Part shown: positions 20,909 through 31,904 of the stretch, one piece after another | How positions within the stretch are numbered: position 1 is the first letter of the stretch | How the letters are laid out: each line of letters starts with the position of its first letter | Origin: Prorocentrum cordatum | Lineage: Eukaryota; Sar; Dinophyceae; Prorocentrales; Prorocentraceae | Reading direction: 5' to 3' | Assembly: GCA_963575745.1 (NCBI GenBank) | Contig: CAUYUJ010004780.1 | Coordinates: forward strand, 1-64,000 | DNA: 64,000 nt | Program-made: the position numbers and the translations under genes | The notes under the pieces: model-generated | What the model saw: the letters and a program-made list of their open reading frames with translations, nothing else | Told to the model about the DNA's origin: nothing | The model's database searches: none

Positions 20909-21015
20909 CGAATCGACGCGAATCGACGTCAGTCGAAGCTCATCGACGCCAAATCGACGCGAACCGACGCCAGCCGACGCTGGATCGGCGCTACCCCATC
21001 GACCCTCAGACGCCA
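20909..21015. repeat. AATCGACGCC short tandem array
   Basis: About ten degenerate units (AATCGACGC, AACCGACGCC, AGCCGACGC). Confidence 0.75.
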
Positions 21016-21243
21016 ATCGACGCCAACCGACGCCACAGACGGGATTAAGAGGGTATACAGTGGAGGCCAGCCCACAAGAAACCTTCCACAAGAAACTCAA
21101 CCCTGAGACCCCAGGACGTCCACCGATGTTTGGCGCGGGGACGTCACGCTCTCCATCGCAAAACCATCGAAACCCAAGAAACCCAGGGCGCCGTGGAGGC
21201 AAGAATAGTGAATCTTGGCATAGGGTTCCACTGTAGGTGGGGA

Positions 21244-21324
21244 GGAGGAAGGGCGAGGAGGAGGAGGAGGAGGAGGAGGAGGAGGGGGAGGAGGAGGGGG
21301 GATGATGATGATGATGATGCTGCT

Positions 21325-21355
<31 letters not shown>

Positions 21356-21358
21356 ATG

Positions 21359-21448
<90 letters not shown>

Positions 21449-21450
21449 CA
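21244..21450. repeat. GGA then alternating ATG/CTG microsatellite
   Basis: (GGA)n to 21300, then blocks of (ATG)n and (CTG)n alternating several times up to 21450. One register encodes alternating poly-Met and poly-Leu, so the long ORFs here are not genes. Confidence 0.85.
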
Positions 21451-21564
21451 GGGTGTTTCTCGGCATGGACCTCCACTGTACCAGGCTCCCATGATTTGCT
21501 GCCGAACCCAAGGGGAGGGGGTTGGATGCTCGTTCTGGGGACCTTTCTGGAGCCACTCTTCACT

Positions 21565-21690
21565 CGTGCGTCGAAGCTGCGTCGAACGTCCGTCGATTTT
21601 GAGCCGACCTCGAGTCGAACCTGAGTCGAACTTTGAGCCGCACTTGAGTCGAACTTGAGTCGAGCTGGGGTCGAACTAGAGTCGAAAAGC
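21565..21690. repeat. GAGTCGAACTT tandem array
   Basis: About nine degenerate 11-12 bp units of the type CTTGAGTCGAAC. Confidence 0.75.
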
Positions 21691-22544
21691 TCCGTCTGCT
21701 GGGCCCCGGGGAGAAGGCCCCCAAGACGAGCGTCTCTAAAGAGGGGGAGGCGCACACCGCTGCAGCCTCCGCAGCCCGCGTCACCACCGCCCGCTGCTGC
21801 CGCGAGTGCCTGCCGGCGGCGGGGGGCTGCGGGAGGGGCGGCGCGGGGCTGCCCGGGGCGCCGCCCCCCCGGGGTCGGACGAGCTCCCGGCGCCCGCCGA
21901 CGCGCCGCGCCACTGCACCGACCTTGCAGGACTGTGCTGCGGCAGATTCCTGCGCGGACTTTTCCTGACGCAAAGAGAGGGCAGAAAATCCACCCCGATA
22001 GTAACCACCCCGACACGCGAGGCCTCTAGTAAGCGCGCCCAAAGAAGGAATCGAACAGGGCAGGGCTGTTTGATAAACGCCTAGGGCCGTTTAATAAACG
22101 CCAGTTGTCTGGTCTGGGTGTTTTTTCTCCCTTGAGCAAGCCCCGAAACGGCGAGTGAAAAACGCAGTGATTTTCGCGTGGATGTCGTTCAGTCTTCGTT
22201 CCTGGCCCCAAAAAATCCGCACGAAATTCACATCGAAATCCGGAACGACATCCTCCAGGACACTCCGGGCCCATCCCATCGTTTTCCGCGCGAGATCCGC
22301 TCTGCGCTGTTGGCGCGACGAGCCGTAGTGGGCGAACCTGACAGTACAGTGGACCGGCGGCGAGCGGGTTCGGAGTTACGCGGCGGCGAGCGAGCTCGAA
22401 GTCTTCGGGGGTTCCCGCGCAGCTTCCTGGCGGCTTGCTTGCCGCCCTAGTTCGGATGCGCTCCACCGGCCGCGCCTCGCCGAGAGCCCGGGTCGTCCCG
22501 AACGGCCGTTGGAGAGCCGAGCCATGACCCAAAAAGCAGGGCGG

Positions 22545-22720
22545 AGTGACAAGGAGAAGGCCCTCTCAGAAGGCGGCGGGGCTTCTCGGAAGCCCTCTCC
22601 TGCCTTCTGAAGAGTTCTCTGCGTCGTCTTCGGGGAAGGCCCAACAACAACTTCTCAGAAGGCCGGGGGACTTCCGAGCCTTCTGAGAAGCCCCGCCTTC
22701 TCTCACTTTCCCCCCAGGCT
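22545..22720. repeat. Dispersed repeat family E, copy 1
   Basis: Inverted GAGAAGGC and GCCTTCTGAGAAG segments around a GTCTTCGGGGAAGGC core. Partner at 26045-26215, about 75% identical by eye. Probably a foldback or MITE unit. Confidence 0.6.
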
Positions 22721-22729
22721 CGCCGCCGA

Positions 22730-24170
22730 AGTGGAGCCCGGGGGAGGCGCGGGAGCGGGGGACGCAATGCCGCTCCACTCTCATTCTTGCTGGCGCTGAA
22801 GAGGCGAGCCTGTGCCTTGGGCCCCTGTGCCCTCCTCTCCCCACTGCGTCTGGCTGCAAGACCTGCCCACTTCCGCTAGCGGGGCGCGGTCGGAGGTGAG
22901 AAGAAGGGGCCGCAATCGGTTCGAAACCCAACCAACTGGTACGCAACACAGCTAACTGTTACCGGCCACGATCGGTGTAAAAAACATCCAAATGTATAAC
23001 CTCTGGGTACATCGATGCGTGTGAAGCGTTCACGTGCTATACAATAACAACAGGGTGTCCTGATAGATGAGTCAATTGGTCTGCAGTGTAACACCATTGC
23101 CCGGTTTGCATTTGGTATCTCCTACAAAAGGGGCATCCCCCCCCAAAGGGGGCATCACGCAACGTGACGCAATGCAAACGCAATGCAAGCACAAAGCGGA
23201 CGCAATGTAACTACGATGCGATGGTATGGCAATACAAAACCAACGAAACGTAGCAACATCGAATACAACGCTAATGCAACACGCAAACAGTGTAACATCA
23301 AAGCAAATGACATGATAGCAACCTTCAAGCGAACACGACATGCAGAGCAATGAAACGCAATACGGATCAACACAATCCAACGAATACGATGGATAGCGGA
23401 TAACAACATCTTAAGCGCAAACGCAACACATAAGCAACGAAACAACTGTGTAACTGCAATGCGCTGCAAAACCAAGGCGCAACGAATGCGAACGCAACGC
23501 AGCACAACGCAAATACAACCGATTCACAATGTAAAAGCAAAAGGGGGAAGCGAATGCGATTAAGCATGTACACAGTGCAGTTTCAAGTCGAAGGCAATTA
23601 TGCAAGCACACACTTGTGAACCCTTCCAATCACCCAACTCGCCAAGAGGGGCACTGTAACATCTCATTTCGCCAGGGGGATCACGGTAACAGTGCTGCTC
23701 GTGTGATGTAGCGAGCGTCTCTGACCACATTTAGATCATCTCTCATCTCGGCCGGATTACCTAACAGACGGCCTTGCAGCCGACAAGGGCATTGGGGGTA
23801 GAGGGCAAAGGGAGCATCAGTCCCACAGGTCCTACATTGGACAGGACAACGCACAATTTAAGTCAAACAAATTAATTTCACATCTAATCAATTTATCCGC
23901 CACCGTGCCGCACGCACTGAGCGGGTTATCCTATTGATTGCTGCAGACCTCTGATTTCCAAGGTTTCAGAGCGCTTCTGGGGTCTCCCCGTGCTCTCTCA
24001 GAGGCCCCGGGGCGCGCGGCCGGGGATCCACGCCAGCTCCCCCACGTGCCCCCGGAGGGGTCGGTCCACGCCCACCTTCTGGGCGGCTTTCGGGGGGCCT
24101 CCTGGGCCTTTTGAGATGGCCCTCGGGGCTGGCCCAACAAAGACGAGCGCGTCCCACTTCTGGCTGAATA
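22730..24170. other. Non-coding region with a degenerate ACGCAA array
   Basis: No gene. 23155-23620 is rich in short repeats such as AACGCAATGCAA and CGCAACGCA. 23620-23940 is AT-richer unique sequence. Frames on the minus strand follow the repeat composition. Confidence 0.5.
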
Positions 24171-24174
24171 ACTA

Positions 24175-24269
24175 CTCGCAAACGGCCTGGATACGCCGCG
24201 GAGGATCCACTATACATTGCATCGAAGTAGGCATTTTTTTCTGACGTTTGCGAGTAGGCATTGCGCGAG
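24175..24269. mobile_element. Short TIR element with TA duplication, copy 2
   Basis: CTCGCAAACGGCCTGGAT at the left matches copy 1 (15174-15269) from its second TIR segment. The right end GTTTGCGAGTAGGCATTGCG also matches. TA is present at both edges (24173-24174 and 24270-24271). Confidence 0.7.
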
Positions 24270-24535
24270 TAATGAGTATGTGATCGGGTACACACGATTG
24301 GCATCCAATGTTGGCGGTCATGGAGGGCCAGTCGTTCGTGCCCGTGCGTTGCCCGCGCGGGCGCACGCGCCGTCCATCCAGTATCGTTCATGCGTGCGTT
24401 CTTGCATATTGCGCGTGGAGCGACGAAGTGGAGTGCAAGTGTGTCTTGATTGTGTGATTGATGATTTCGCATGTTCCCAAACGAGGACTTATCGACCCCC
24501 AAGACAGATTTGGAATGGGTCCCGAGATTCTCCTA

Positions 24536-24775
24536 AAATGTGAATTCACATATTCATTTTCCCAAAATGTGAATTCACATTTTCCTGCTTCCCAAAATGT
24601 GAATTCACATTCTGGCCCCTTTCTTAAATATTCTTACACAAAGTTCAAACATGTGAATTCTCATTTTCCCTTTTTTCAACATGTGAACTCACATTTTGCT
24701 TTTCCCCAAAATGTGAATCCACATTTTGCTTTTCCCACAATGTGAATCCACATTTTGTCCTGGCCTTCAAGACCC
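24536..24775. repeat. Tandem array of an EcoRI-centred palindrome
   Basis: Seven or eight units, spaced about 25-55 bp, each built on the perfect 20-bp palindrome AAAATGTGAATTCACATTTT. Units are separated by C/T-rich linkers such as CCTGCTTCCC. Later units carry single changes (GAACTCAC, GAATCCAC) that break the centre but keep the outer arms. Confidence 0.85.
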
Positions 24776-25454
24776 CCAAAACCGAGGCGCAGTGTTCCGC
24801 ATGTCAGATTGGCTGGGCAGATTTCGACACTCACCTCACCGTTTTCTTGTGTTCCAACCTTTTCTTTCTGCGCCCTCAGCGCACGTTGCCTTTGTCGCCT
24901 TTTCCCGAGCCCCCCGCCCCCTTGCGTCGTTTCCCCTCAAGTCTCGCGCATGGGTGCAGGCGGGGCGCTTCACTTGGTTCCCCCGCCGAACACAGCAATC
25001 GAGGATGTATCGCCCATTCATGGCCCATAAAGACACCATTGCCGGGACCCTGCGCCCGACCCCCACTTTCACTCTCCAAATTAAAGGAGCGCCGGAGGGG
25101 AGCGACAGCTCGTGCGAATTCAACGCGTGCAAGATAATCGTCACATGCTTTTCTTCGGACTCCTGCCGCACAAGAAGGTATGTCACGAGAGCGGCTCGTT
25201 TGTTGCACGACGCTCCAAAAGACGCTTCTCGACAGACCCTCGCCGAGAAAAAACGCCCACGTCCGAGCGAGGCCGAGCCTCGGCCCACTCGAAGGCCATC
25301 TATCGGGCTGTCGTGGGCGACCCGGGCGGCCAGTCCGCGGGGGGCCCCAGAGGTCCGACGCTGCAGAAGAATTGTAACATCGCAGAAAACCCCGCCCAGA
25401 GCGCCAAAAGTGTAGTGTATGGCGTCTCTCCTCCTTCGACCGTCTTCGTCAACA

Positions 25455-25590
25455 AAAACATGCAACATCGGAAAAATCACGGGCCTTTTTCGGGCCGGAT
25501 CGCTCTGGGAGGGTCCTGTGGCCCGAAAAATCGAGCGAAGAAACGCCTGCTGCGAAAAGTTGCAGCGCCAGGATCTTGGGGGCGCGCCGC
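25455..25590. repeat. Dispersed repeat family G, copy 1
   Basis: CAACATCGGAAAAATCACG ... GTGGCCCGAAAAATCGA ... TTGCAGCGCCAGGATCTT. It matches 28020-28180 in the same orientation. Confidence 0.6.
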
Positions 25591-25739
25591 GAGTCGCCGC
25601 AGAATCGCCCGGCCCGCCTGCGGCGTGGGCTCCCGGCCAACCGCCGAGCCGCGGCCGCCGCGGCGCCCAGGGCCGCCGGGGCCAGGCCGGCGAGCGCTCC
25701 GAGGGCGCCTGCCGGGAGGAAGGGGGGGCAGGAGCCAAA

Positions 25740-25975
25740 TCCTGCTCTCGCCCCTCCTCTTCCTCCTCCTCCTCCTCCTCCTGCTCCTCCTCCTCCTCCT
25801 CGTCCTCCTCCTCCTCCTCCTCGTCCTCCTCCTCCTCCTCCTCCTCCTCCTCCTCCTCTTCCAACTCCTCTTCCAACTCCTCCTCTCCTCCTCCTCCTCC
25901 TCCTCCTCCTCCTCCTCCTCCTCCTCCTCCTCCTCCTCCCCCTCCCCCTCCCCCTCTTCCTCGCGCTGGGAGGCT
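25740..25975. repeat. (CCT)n microsatellite
   Basis: A long CTC/CCT tract with occasional TCC, CGT and AACTCC interruptions, ending in CCCCCT. Confidence 0.9.
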
Positions 25976-26044
25976 CCCAGAGGCGTCGAGGTTTTTAAAG
26001 GGGTCCCGGGGGGAACACCCTCTGAATCTCGGCGGCGGGCGAGG

Positions 26045-26215
26045 GGGGGAAGTGAGAAAGAGAAGGCCTTCTCGGAAGGCGGTCGGGCTGCTCAGGAACC
26101 CCGCGCCTTCCGAGAAGTTCTGTGTCTTCGGGGAAGGCTTGAGAGAAGCTTCTCAGACGGCTGGGGGACGTCCGAGCCTTCTGAGAAGGCCTTTTCCTTC
26201 TCACTTCCCTCCGGT
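26045..26215. repeat. Dispersed repeat family E, copy 2
   Basis: GTGAGAAAGAGAAGGCCTTC at the left, and at the right GCCTTCTGAGAAGGCC with TTCTCACTT, which are inverted to each other. GTGTCTTCGGGGAAGGC lies in the middle as in copy 1. Confidence 0.6.
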
Positions 26216-26344
26216 CTCGCAACCGAGCGTCGTCGCAACGTACGCGCCGAGAGCTCAAGGGCCTCAATGCCACACGGACGGGGTATACGAAAGAGAGACC
26301 CCCCCCAACGAGTGTGCGAGGGGAGCCTGCTCATGAAGGCCGCG

Positions 26345-26525
26345 AGCGCCATGTTGCTCCCATCGCACTTCAGGACCACATCCCAGGAATAACTTCGAGC
26401 ATCCAGACAAGTATCGAAGCAGCGTCGAACGAATAACTATCGCCTCCCAAGGCCCGACGTTCGAAAACCCTGCAGTTTCGGTGCTTTCTTGGTGCTCGAA
26501 GCCATTTTCTGGTGTTCAAGGCTAG
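26345..26525. repeat. Dispersed repeat family F, copy 1
   Basis: ATGTTGCTCCCATCG ... GACCACATCCCAG ... CGAAAACCCT ... TTCGGTGCTTTCTTGGTGC. Direct partner at 27125-27285, about 75% identical. Confidence 0.6.
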
Positions 26526-26955
26526 AAGGTATAGGTTGGAACATCACAACGCGAGCGACGGTTGGCTCGGATTTTGCGAGGTGAGCACCCGCCTCGCCGC
26601 GGGTGGGCGGGTGGGAGCGGCGACCGCTCTCTCGGCAGCCTCTCGGGGGGCCCTCGCTGCGAAGCTCGGCCTGGATGCCACCCGCCCGCGGGCTTGCCGT
26701 GTTCAGATTCTCTTAGCGGGTCATGGACAGGAGGAAGAGGGAAGCCGTTGCGCTCGAATGTGAAGAGCTCGGCGAGGCGTGAGTTGCCCTGTCCCGCTGC
26801 GTGAGCGAGCGTGACCGCTTCCCCGGCGTGGGCGTGGTGCTCCTCCTCCCCGATCCTCGATGCTCTTCTCATCAAGCCTCGACCCTCCTCGACCCTCCTC
26901 GATGTTCGGCCCTCAACCCTCCCGACTCGGCTGCACAAAACGAGTGACCCTGGGC

Positions 26956-27114
26956 TTAGGTCGGGCATGTCCTCCTACAGGCGGACTCTGGAAGAAAAAT
27001 GAGGGACCACCAAAAGAGATACCCAAAAAAGATAATCGGAAAATCGTGCCCAGACTGTTTTCTTACTAGATTGTTTGAAATACCTCTCCTCTAGAGGGGC
27101 ATGCCCGACTGAAA
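26956..27114 (+). mobile_element. MITE-A copy 5
   Basis: TTAGGTCGGGCATGTC at the left, GGGGCATGCCCGACTGAAA at the right. TSD CCCTGGGC (26948-26955) and CCCTAGGC (27115-27122), 7 of 8. Confidence 0.85.
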
Positions 27115-27124
27115 CCCTAGGCAA

Positions 27125-27285
27125 GAGTTATGTTGCTCCCATCGTACTAAAGACCACACCCCAAAAACCATTTCAAGCACCCGGAAAAAATGTCGGACGA
27201 GTGTCTCCCAGGGGCCGACACGTGAAAACCCTCGAAAGTTCGGTGCTTTCCTGGTGCTCGAAATTTTCTTTATGGTGATCAAGTC
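27125..27285. repeat. Dispersed repeat family F, copy 2
   Basis: TATGTTGCTCCCATCG ... GACCACACCCCAA ... GTGAAAACCCTCG ... TTCGGTGCTTTCCTGGTGC. Adjacent to MITE-A copy 5 at its left. Confidence 0.6.
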
Positions 27286-27817
27286 TACAGAGAGCTTGCA
27301 GCGCCATACGGCAAGAGTGGCCCCTGGCGCGCGGCGTTCTGCACGGCCGCGGGGGGGCCCCAAAACTCCGCGCGAGCTGGCGGGGCCACCGCGGGCCCGC
27401 ACCCGCAGGCAGGCGCCAGAACACAAGTGAGCAACACGCACATGCAGGTCGTGTGGCTTGAACTCCCCCCACTCCCCCCAGATTCTGACGGGGCCCTGGG
27501 GCACACAAATAAATAGACACCAATGACAGGATTCCCCACATTTGCCTATGTTCTGGATTTTTGCCTTCCACCCACTTCCCATCTCTTCCAACATTTTCGG
27601 GGAAATCGACGGTTCATAGTATCGGTGTGTGTGTGTGTGTGTTTTTTCCCTCCTATGCCATATTGACGTCTCGGAGAGTTCTGGTCTTGGGCCTCCGAGG
27701 GGTCTTCCAGGAACGGGCCAGCTTCGAACTGCGGCGGAAAAGGGGGGGAGTGCTGCCAAGTCTCTTCACTCAGCCGGGCCACTCTGGCGAAGGCAGAGGA
27801 AAAAGCAAAAATCATAA

Positions 27818-27975
27818 ACACGCACTTGTGGAGTTTCGCGCGGATTTCTCGGAGATCGGCGCTGCAGCCTCCCGGCGGCGCCTCCGGCGCCGCCCCTGGC
27901 GCGCTCCGCGCGCCTGGGAGGGGGGGCCTAACGCCGGTGCGAAAAATCCACGCGAAACTCCACAAAATTGATGCT
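27818..27975. mobile_element. GC-rich foldback repeat, family B copy 3
   Basis: The arms TTGTGGAGTTTCGCGCGGAT and ATCCACGCGAAACTCCACAA are inverted copies of each other, with a GGCGGCGCC/GGCGCCGCC core. The arm sequence differs from other family members, but the layout and the GGCGCGCTCCGCGCGCC core are kept. Confidence 0.7.
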
Positions 27976-28019
27976 CGTACCATTTTCTTCCCTCCGGAAA
28001 ACTCTGAGATCCGACGTTG

Positions 28020-28180
28020 CCGAAAAACAGCAACATCGCAGAAAATCACGCCCTGGACCCCATGTTTCAGATCTTTCGAGCCACGTCGATTTGTGAGGGC
28101 CCTGGGGCCCAAAATCGACCGAAAACGCCCGTGGTGAAAAGATTGCAGCGCCAGGATCTTTCGAGAAAAGCGCCACTCTT
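28020..28180. repeat. Dispersed repeat family G, copy 2
   Basis: CAACATCGCAGAAAATCACG ... GGGGCCCAAAATCGACCG ... TTGCAGCGCCAGGATCTT, colinear with 25455-25590 and located between two family B foldbacks. Confidence 0.6.
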
Positions 28181-28337
28181 GCGAGTCGCCGACCTCCGCC
28201 CTCCTCCGCCCTGGATTCCCTGGGATCCTTAGGTGCCCTGGTCTTCTTGGGTCTCGACGGTTCTATTGAAAGCGTGACGCTCCCACACCAAAAATCCATG
28301 GACGTCCCAGGGTCTCTAGAGGAACAACAACAAATCG

Positions 28338-28611
28338 GCATAAGCATAAACTTTCGACGGTCCGCGCGGATTTCTTGGATCCGCGTTGGAGCCCCCTCCC
28401 TGGCGTTAGGTCGGGCATGTCCCCCTACAGGCATAGTTTGGACGAAAAATTAAACAAAGTTAGCAATATTACAAAAATCAATACAACTAGTTGAAAGGAC
28501 GTGCCCGACTTAACCCTGGCGCGCTCCGCGCGCCAAGGGCGGCGGAGGCGCCGCCGGGGGGAGGCCGGCGCCGATCCAAGAAATCTGCGCGGAACGCCAC
28601 AAGTTAATGCT
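28338..28611. mobile_element. GC-rich foldback repeat, family B copy 4, split by MITE-A
   Basis: The left half (28338-28405) ends in CCCTCCCTGGCG and the right half (28514-28611) restarts CCCTGGCGCGCTCCGCGCG, the sequence that is contiguous in copy 2. The right arm is GATCCAAGAAATCTGCGCGG. Confidence 0.8.
28406..28513 (+). mobile_element. MITE-A copy 6, inserted in a foldback repeat
   Basis: The left TIR TTAGGTCGGGCATGTC and right end GTGCCCGACTTAA are flanked by a perfect 8-bp duplication CCCTGGCG (28398-28405 and 28514-28521). Internally shortened to 108 bp. The empty site is seen in the family B copy at 17878-18040. Confidence 0.9.
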
Positions 28612-28629
28612 CATGGTTTTTGTGTTTCT

Positions 28630-28812
28630 TCTTTTTGTTATATCATTATTATTCTTCTTATTCTTCTTATTCTTCTTATTCTTCTTCTTCTTCTTATTAT
28701 TTTTCTTATTCTTCTTATTTTTTATAATATTCAAACGTTGTTGTCCCTTTTTTATGATTGGTCTGTTTTGTTTTCCGTTTTTGATGTTTCTTTCTTCTTC
28801 TTCTTCTTCTTC
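28630..28812. repeat. TTC/TTA-rich low-complexity tract
   Basis: CTTCTTATT-type repeats with an AT-rich centre. The Phe/Leu-rich frame is an artefact. Confidence 0.8.
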
Positions 28813-28940
28813 GAGTCCTGGGGTCTCAGGGTTGGGTCTCTCGTGGAGGGTTTTTCTCGTGGTCGAGTTCCTGCTGCAGCCGGCCGCGGAGCCGCGCCCG
28901 CGGCCCCCCCCGCCGCGCGCCCGAAGCGGAACCCGAAGTG

Positions 28941-29138
28941 TCAGGTCCGGTATGTCCTCGTATAGGCGGCTGTTGGAAGAGATCCTTAATAGTCGAAAGA
29001 TCGAACATAGTGGAAACATAAGCAATAGTCAAAACATGTTCCAAAACAGTAAAGAAGAGCACGACAAATCGTAACCGTACCATGTTTTTACCCTTTCCGA
29101 ATCATTGTTCCTCCTGTAGAGGGACATGCCCGGCTTAA
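28941..29138 (+). mobile_element. MITE-A copy 7, longest uninterrupted copy
   Basis: The left end TCAGGTCCGGTATGTCC is diverged. The right end is CTGTAGAGGGACATGCCCGG followed by CTTAA. TSD CCGAAGTG (28933-28940) and TCGAAGTG (29139-29146), 7 of 8. Length 198 bp. Confidence 0.82.
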
Positions 29139-29269
29139 TCGAAGTGCGGAGACAAAACTGCGTGTGGAGCCATTTCCCATCTCCACCTCAACACGCCGCA
29201 GACGTCGGCGCCAGCTGCGGGCTCTCTTGTGTCGCGCGGAGACCCCCGTGTGGCAAATTATCCTAATTC

Positions 29270-29410
29270 TCCGGAGGTCCGCAGGCCCCCCTTCCGCGAC
29301 GCCCCCCCAGAGATCCGACGTCGTGATATTTTCAATGCGGGGTCCCCAGAAGTTTCGACCCACTCCCCGAGACCAGCTTTTCCTCCCGAATCGTTTCTTG
29401 GCGGGCCCGG
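29270..29410 (-). repeat. Dispersed repeat family H, copy 1
   Basis: On the minus strand it matches 32300-32415: a GGCCCGCCAA segment, GGAAAAGCTGGTCTCGGG, TCGAAACTTCTGGGGACCCC, then CACGACGTCGGATCTCTGGG. Tails of this kind also appear near 20640-20760 and 32880-32940. Confidence 0.65.
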
Positions 29411-29429
29411 GGCCAGGCGAGGGCCCCCA

Positions 29430-29563
29430 GGGTAGAAGAAGAATAAGAAACATAATAAGAATAATAATAAGAAGAATAATAAGAATAAGAAGAAGAACAA
29501 ATAATAATAAACATACTAATAAGAAACATATGTAAAATAAGAAGAATAAAACGAATACGAATC

Positions 29564-29607
<44 letters not shown>

Positions 29608-29845
29608 AAGATGAATAAGAATAAGAATACTAATAAGAAGAATAAGAAGAAGAAGAGGAGGAATAATAATAAGAAGAAGAAGAATAAGAAAAAGAAGAAG
29701 AAGAAAAATAAGAATAATAATAATACACATAGACAACGCAATCGACATAAACTTTTGGCGTTCCGCGCGCGGACTTCTTGGATCTGCACTGGGCCCCACT
29801 TCCTGGCGCGCGGAGCGCGCCAGGGGCGGCGCCGGAGAACCTGCG
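29430..29845. repeat. AAT/AAG microsatellite and truncated family B foldback
   Basis: 29430-29740 is (AAT)n and (AAG)n of varying phase. 29744-29845 is a left half of foldback family B (ATAAACTTTTGGCGTTCCGC, then TTCTTGGATCTGC) with the right arm missing. Confidence 0.8.
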
Positions 29846-29929
29846 TCCTAATTTTTCAACGCGCCGGATCTCTGGGCCCTCCGCCCGCAGCCCCCTCCCC
29901 TTCCCCCTCCCCCCTACCCCCCCCCTCCT

Positions 29930-30835
29930 CCTTCTCCATCTCCTCGCCCTCCTCCTCCTCGTCCTCCTCCTCCTCGTCCTCCTCCTCGTCCCCCTCGTCC
30001 TCCTCGTCCTCCTCGTCCTCCTCGTCCTCCTCGTCCTCCTCGTCCTCCTCGTCCTCCTCGTCCTCCTCGTCCTCCTCGTCCTCCTCGTCCTCGCCCTCCT
30101 CCTCCTCGCCCCCCCCTGCTTGGATAGCAGGGGCCCCGTCATCGACCCGGGGATAGCCGGGGCACCCCCCGCTGGCGGAGCAGCGGGGCGGTCGGCGCCG
30201 CCTGGATCGGCGGGGTATAAGTACGAGCCGGGGACCAGGCCGCAGGACTGGCGGAGGCGGGAGGGGTCGCGCCTCCCCCGGGGGAGGGGGGTATGCTGCT
30301 GTGGGACTGTGCCCCTCCCCTCCTCCTCTCTCCCTTCTCCTCGTCGCCTCCCCCTCTCGTCTCTTCTCCTCCCCCCGGGGCTCACAGCTCCCACGGCGGT
30401 TCACCCCCCCGCCGGGGCAAGGCCGGGGTACCTGCGGCGGCGCGCGGAGCGCGCCGCGGCCGTTAGTCACGCGGTGGTCGATGTTTCGGCCGCGTGCGCT
30501 TCAGGAGTCTCCGCCCTGTCGCCCAGGACAGGCCCGGGGGTAGGCGGCAGGCTCGTTTTCGCCGCCGTCGTGCGCGTTTCGCATCTTCAGAGGTCACGCC
30601 AGCAGAATCCTCCTCACCTCCTCGTCCCTCCTCCTCCTCCTCCTCCTACTCCTCCTCCTCCTCCTCCTCCTCCTTCCTCCTCCTCCTCCTCCCTCCTCCT
30701 CCCTCCCTCCCTCCCTCCCTCCTCTCCCTCCTCCCTCCCTCCCTCCCTCCCTCCCTCCCTCCTTCCCTCCTTCCCTCCTTCCCTCCTCCTCCCCTCCTCC
30801 CTCCTCCCTCCTCCCTCCTCCCTCCTCCCCCGCCT
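29930..30835. repeat. CT-rich microsatellites with a short spacer
   Basis: 29930-30110 is (CCT)n and (CGTCCTCCT)n. 30110-30610 is GC-rich sequence without a recognised gene. 30617-30835 is (CCT)n and (CCCT)n. Confidence 0.75.
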
Positions 30836-30938
30836 TCCCGCATGTCGTCTGCAGTCGCCTCTGCTTGAAACTCTTCACGACCTGCCCGGAAACCTTCTGC
30901 GTGAAGCGGATCACCCTGCGGACGTCAGATCTGGACCA

Positions 30939-31880
30939 TCAGCGCGTGGGCGCACTGTCCTCTCGCAGCCTGTACGATTCCTTCAGCGCCGTGAGCTCGG
31001 CCCTGACGCACTCCGGGCATTCTGGGTCGCACCCCAGCTTCTCTACTATGTCAATACCGCTCATGTCGATGATCGCGCACAGCTGGTCGTAGTCGATTTC
31101 AGGGGTATTCTCGTCAATCTTCTCTTCGGCTTTTCTCGCCTCCTCTGCTTTCCCGGTCTCCTAGGCTTTCCTGTCCTCCTCAGCTTCCTTCTCCTCAGCT
31201 GTCCTGATCTCCTCTGCTTTCCTGGTCTCCTCTGCTTTCCTGTTCTCCTCTGCCTTTTCGTCTCCTCAGCTGCCTTCCTCGCCTCCATTGCTTTCCTGGT
31301 CTCCTCAGTTTTCCTCGCCTCCTCAGCTTTCCTGGTCTCCTCTTCTTTCCTGTCCTCCTCAGCTTCCTTAGTTTCCTCAGCTGTCCTGGTCTCCTCTGCT
31401 TTCCTGGTCTCCTCTGCATTCCTGTCCTCCTCTGTCTTTTTGATTTCCTCAGCTGCTTTCCTGACCTCCTCAGCCTTCCTGGTGGTCTCCTCTGCCTTTC
31501 TGGTCTCGTTTGCTTTCCTTGTCTCCTCAACTTGTCTCGTCTCCTCAACTTTGTTGGTCTCCTCGGCTTTCCTGTCCTCTTCAACTTTTCTCGTTTCCTC
31601 AGCCTTCCTGGTCCCCTTCGCTTTCCGGGTATCTTCAGCTTTGGGCGTCTCTTCAACCTGAATGTCCTCCTTTGCTTGCTTTGCTTGGTTTTCGCTGCTT
31701 TTCTGGCGCTGCCACCAGACCAATACAGAATTCAGGATAATTATACTCGAGCTCCGCGATACGCAACTTCAACTTCATGATCTCACCATCTTTTCGCTCC
31801 ACAGCCGCCCTGCGACGAGCAGCCCAGAACGTGTGCACAGAAGGCAAGGCTTCTTTCCATACTCCGCGCATGGCACGCCA
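30939..31880 (-). pseudogene. Frameshifted coiled-coil protein with a small CxxC C-terminal domain
   Basis: Read on the minus strand. An N-terminal helix segment (RRAAVERKDGEIMKLKLRIAEL, near 31760), then a segment WWQRQKSSENQAKQAKED. A long charged coiled coil follows, made of a 6-residue repeat of type RKAEET (about 31680-31130). A distinct end, ending at stop 30939-30941, contains YDQLCAIIDMSGIDIVEKLG and CDPECPECVRAELTALKESY. At least two frame changes (near 31750 and 31250) are needed to join these, so it is a pseudogene unless introns or sequencing errors explain them. The C-terminal part is coding-like and non-repetitive. Function unknown. Confidence 0.5.
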
Positions 31881-31904
31881 CGCCCCTGGGCCCCCCGGGC
31901 CTTT

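Noticed and set aside
21130-21660. Long ORFs over ATG/CTG and GGA tracts
   Set aside because: Homopolymeric translations in every frame of microsatellites; no evidence of coding.
24836-25876. 346-residue minus-strand ORF
   Set aside because: Its N-terminal part is a poly-Glu CCT/GGA microsatellite, and the rest has no recognisable domain and overlaps other equally long frames.
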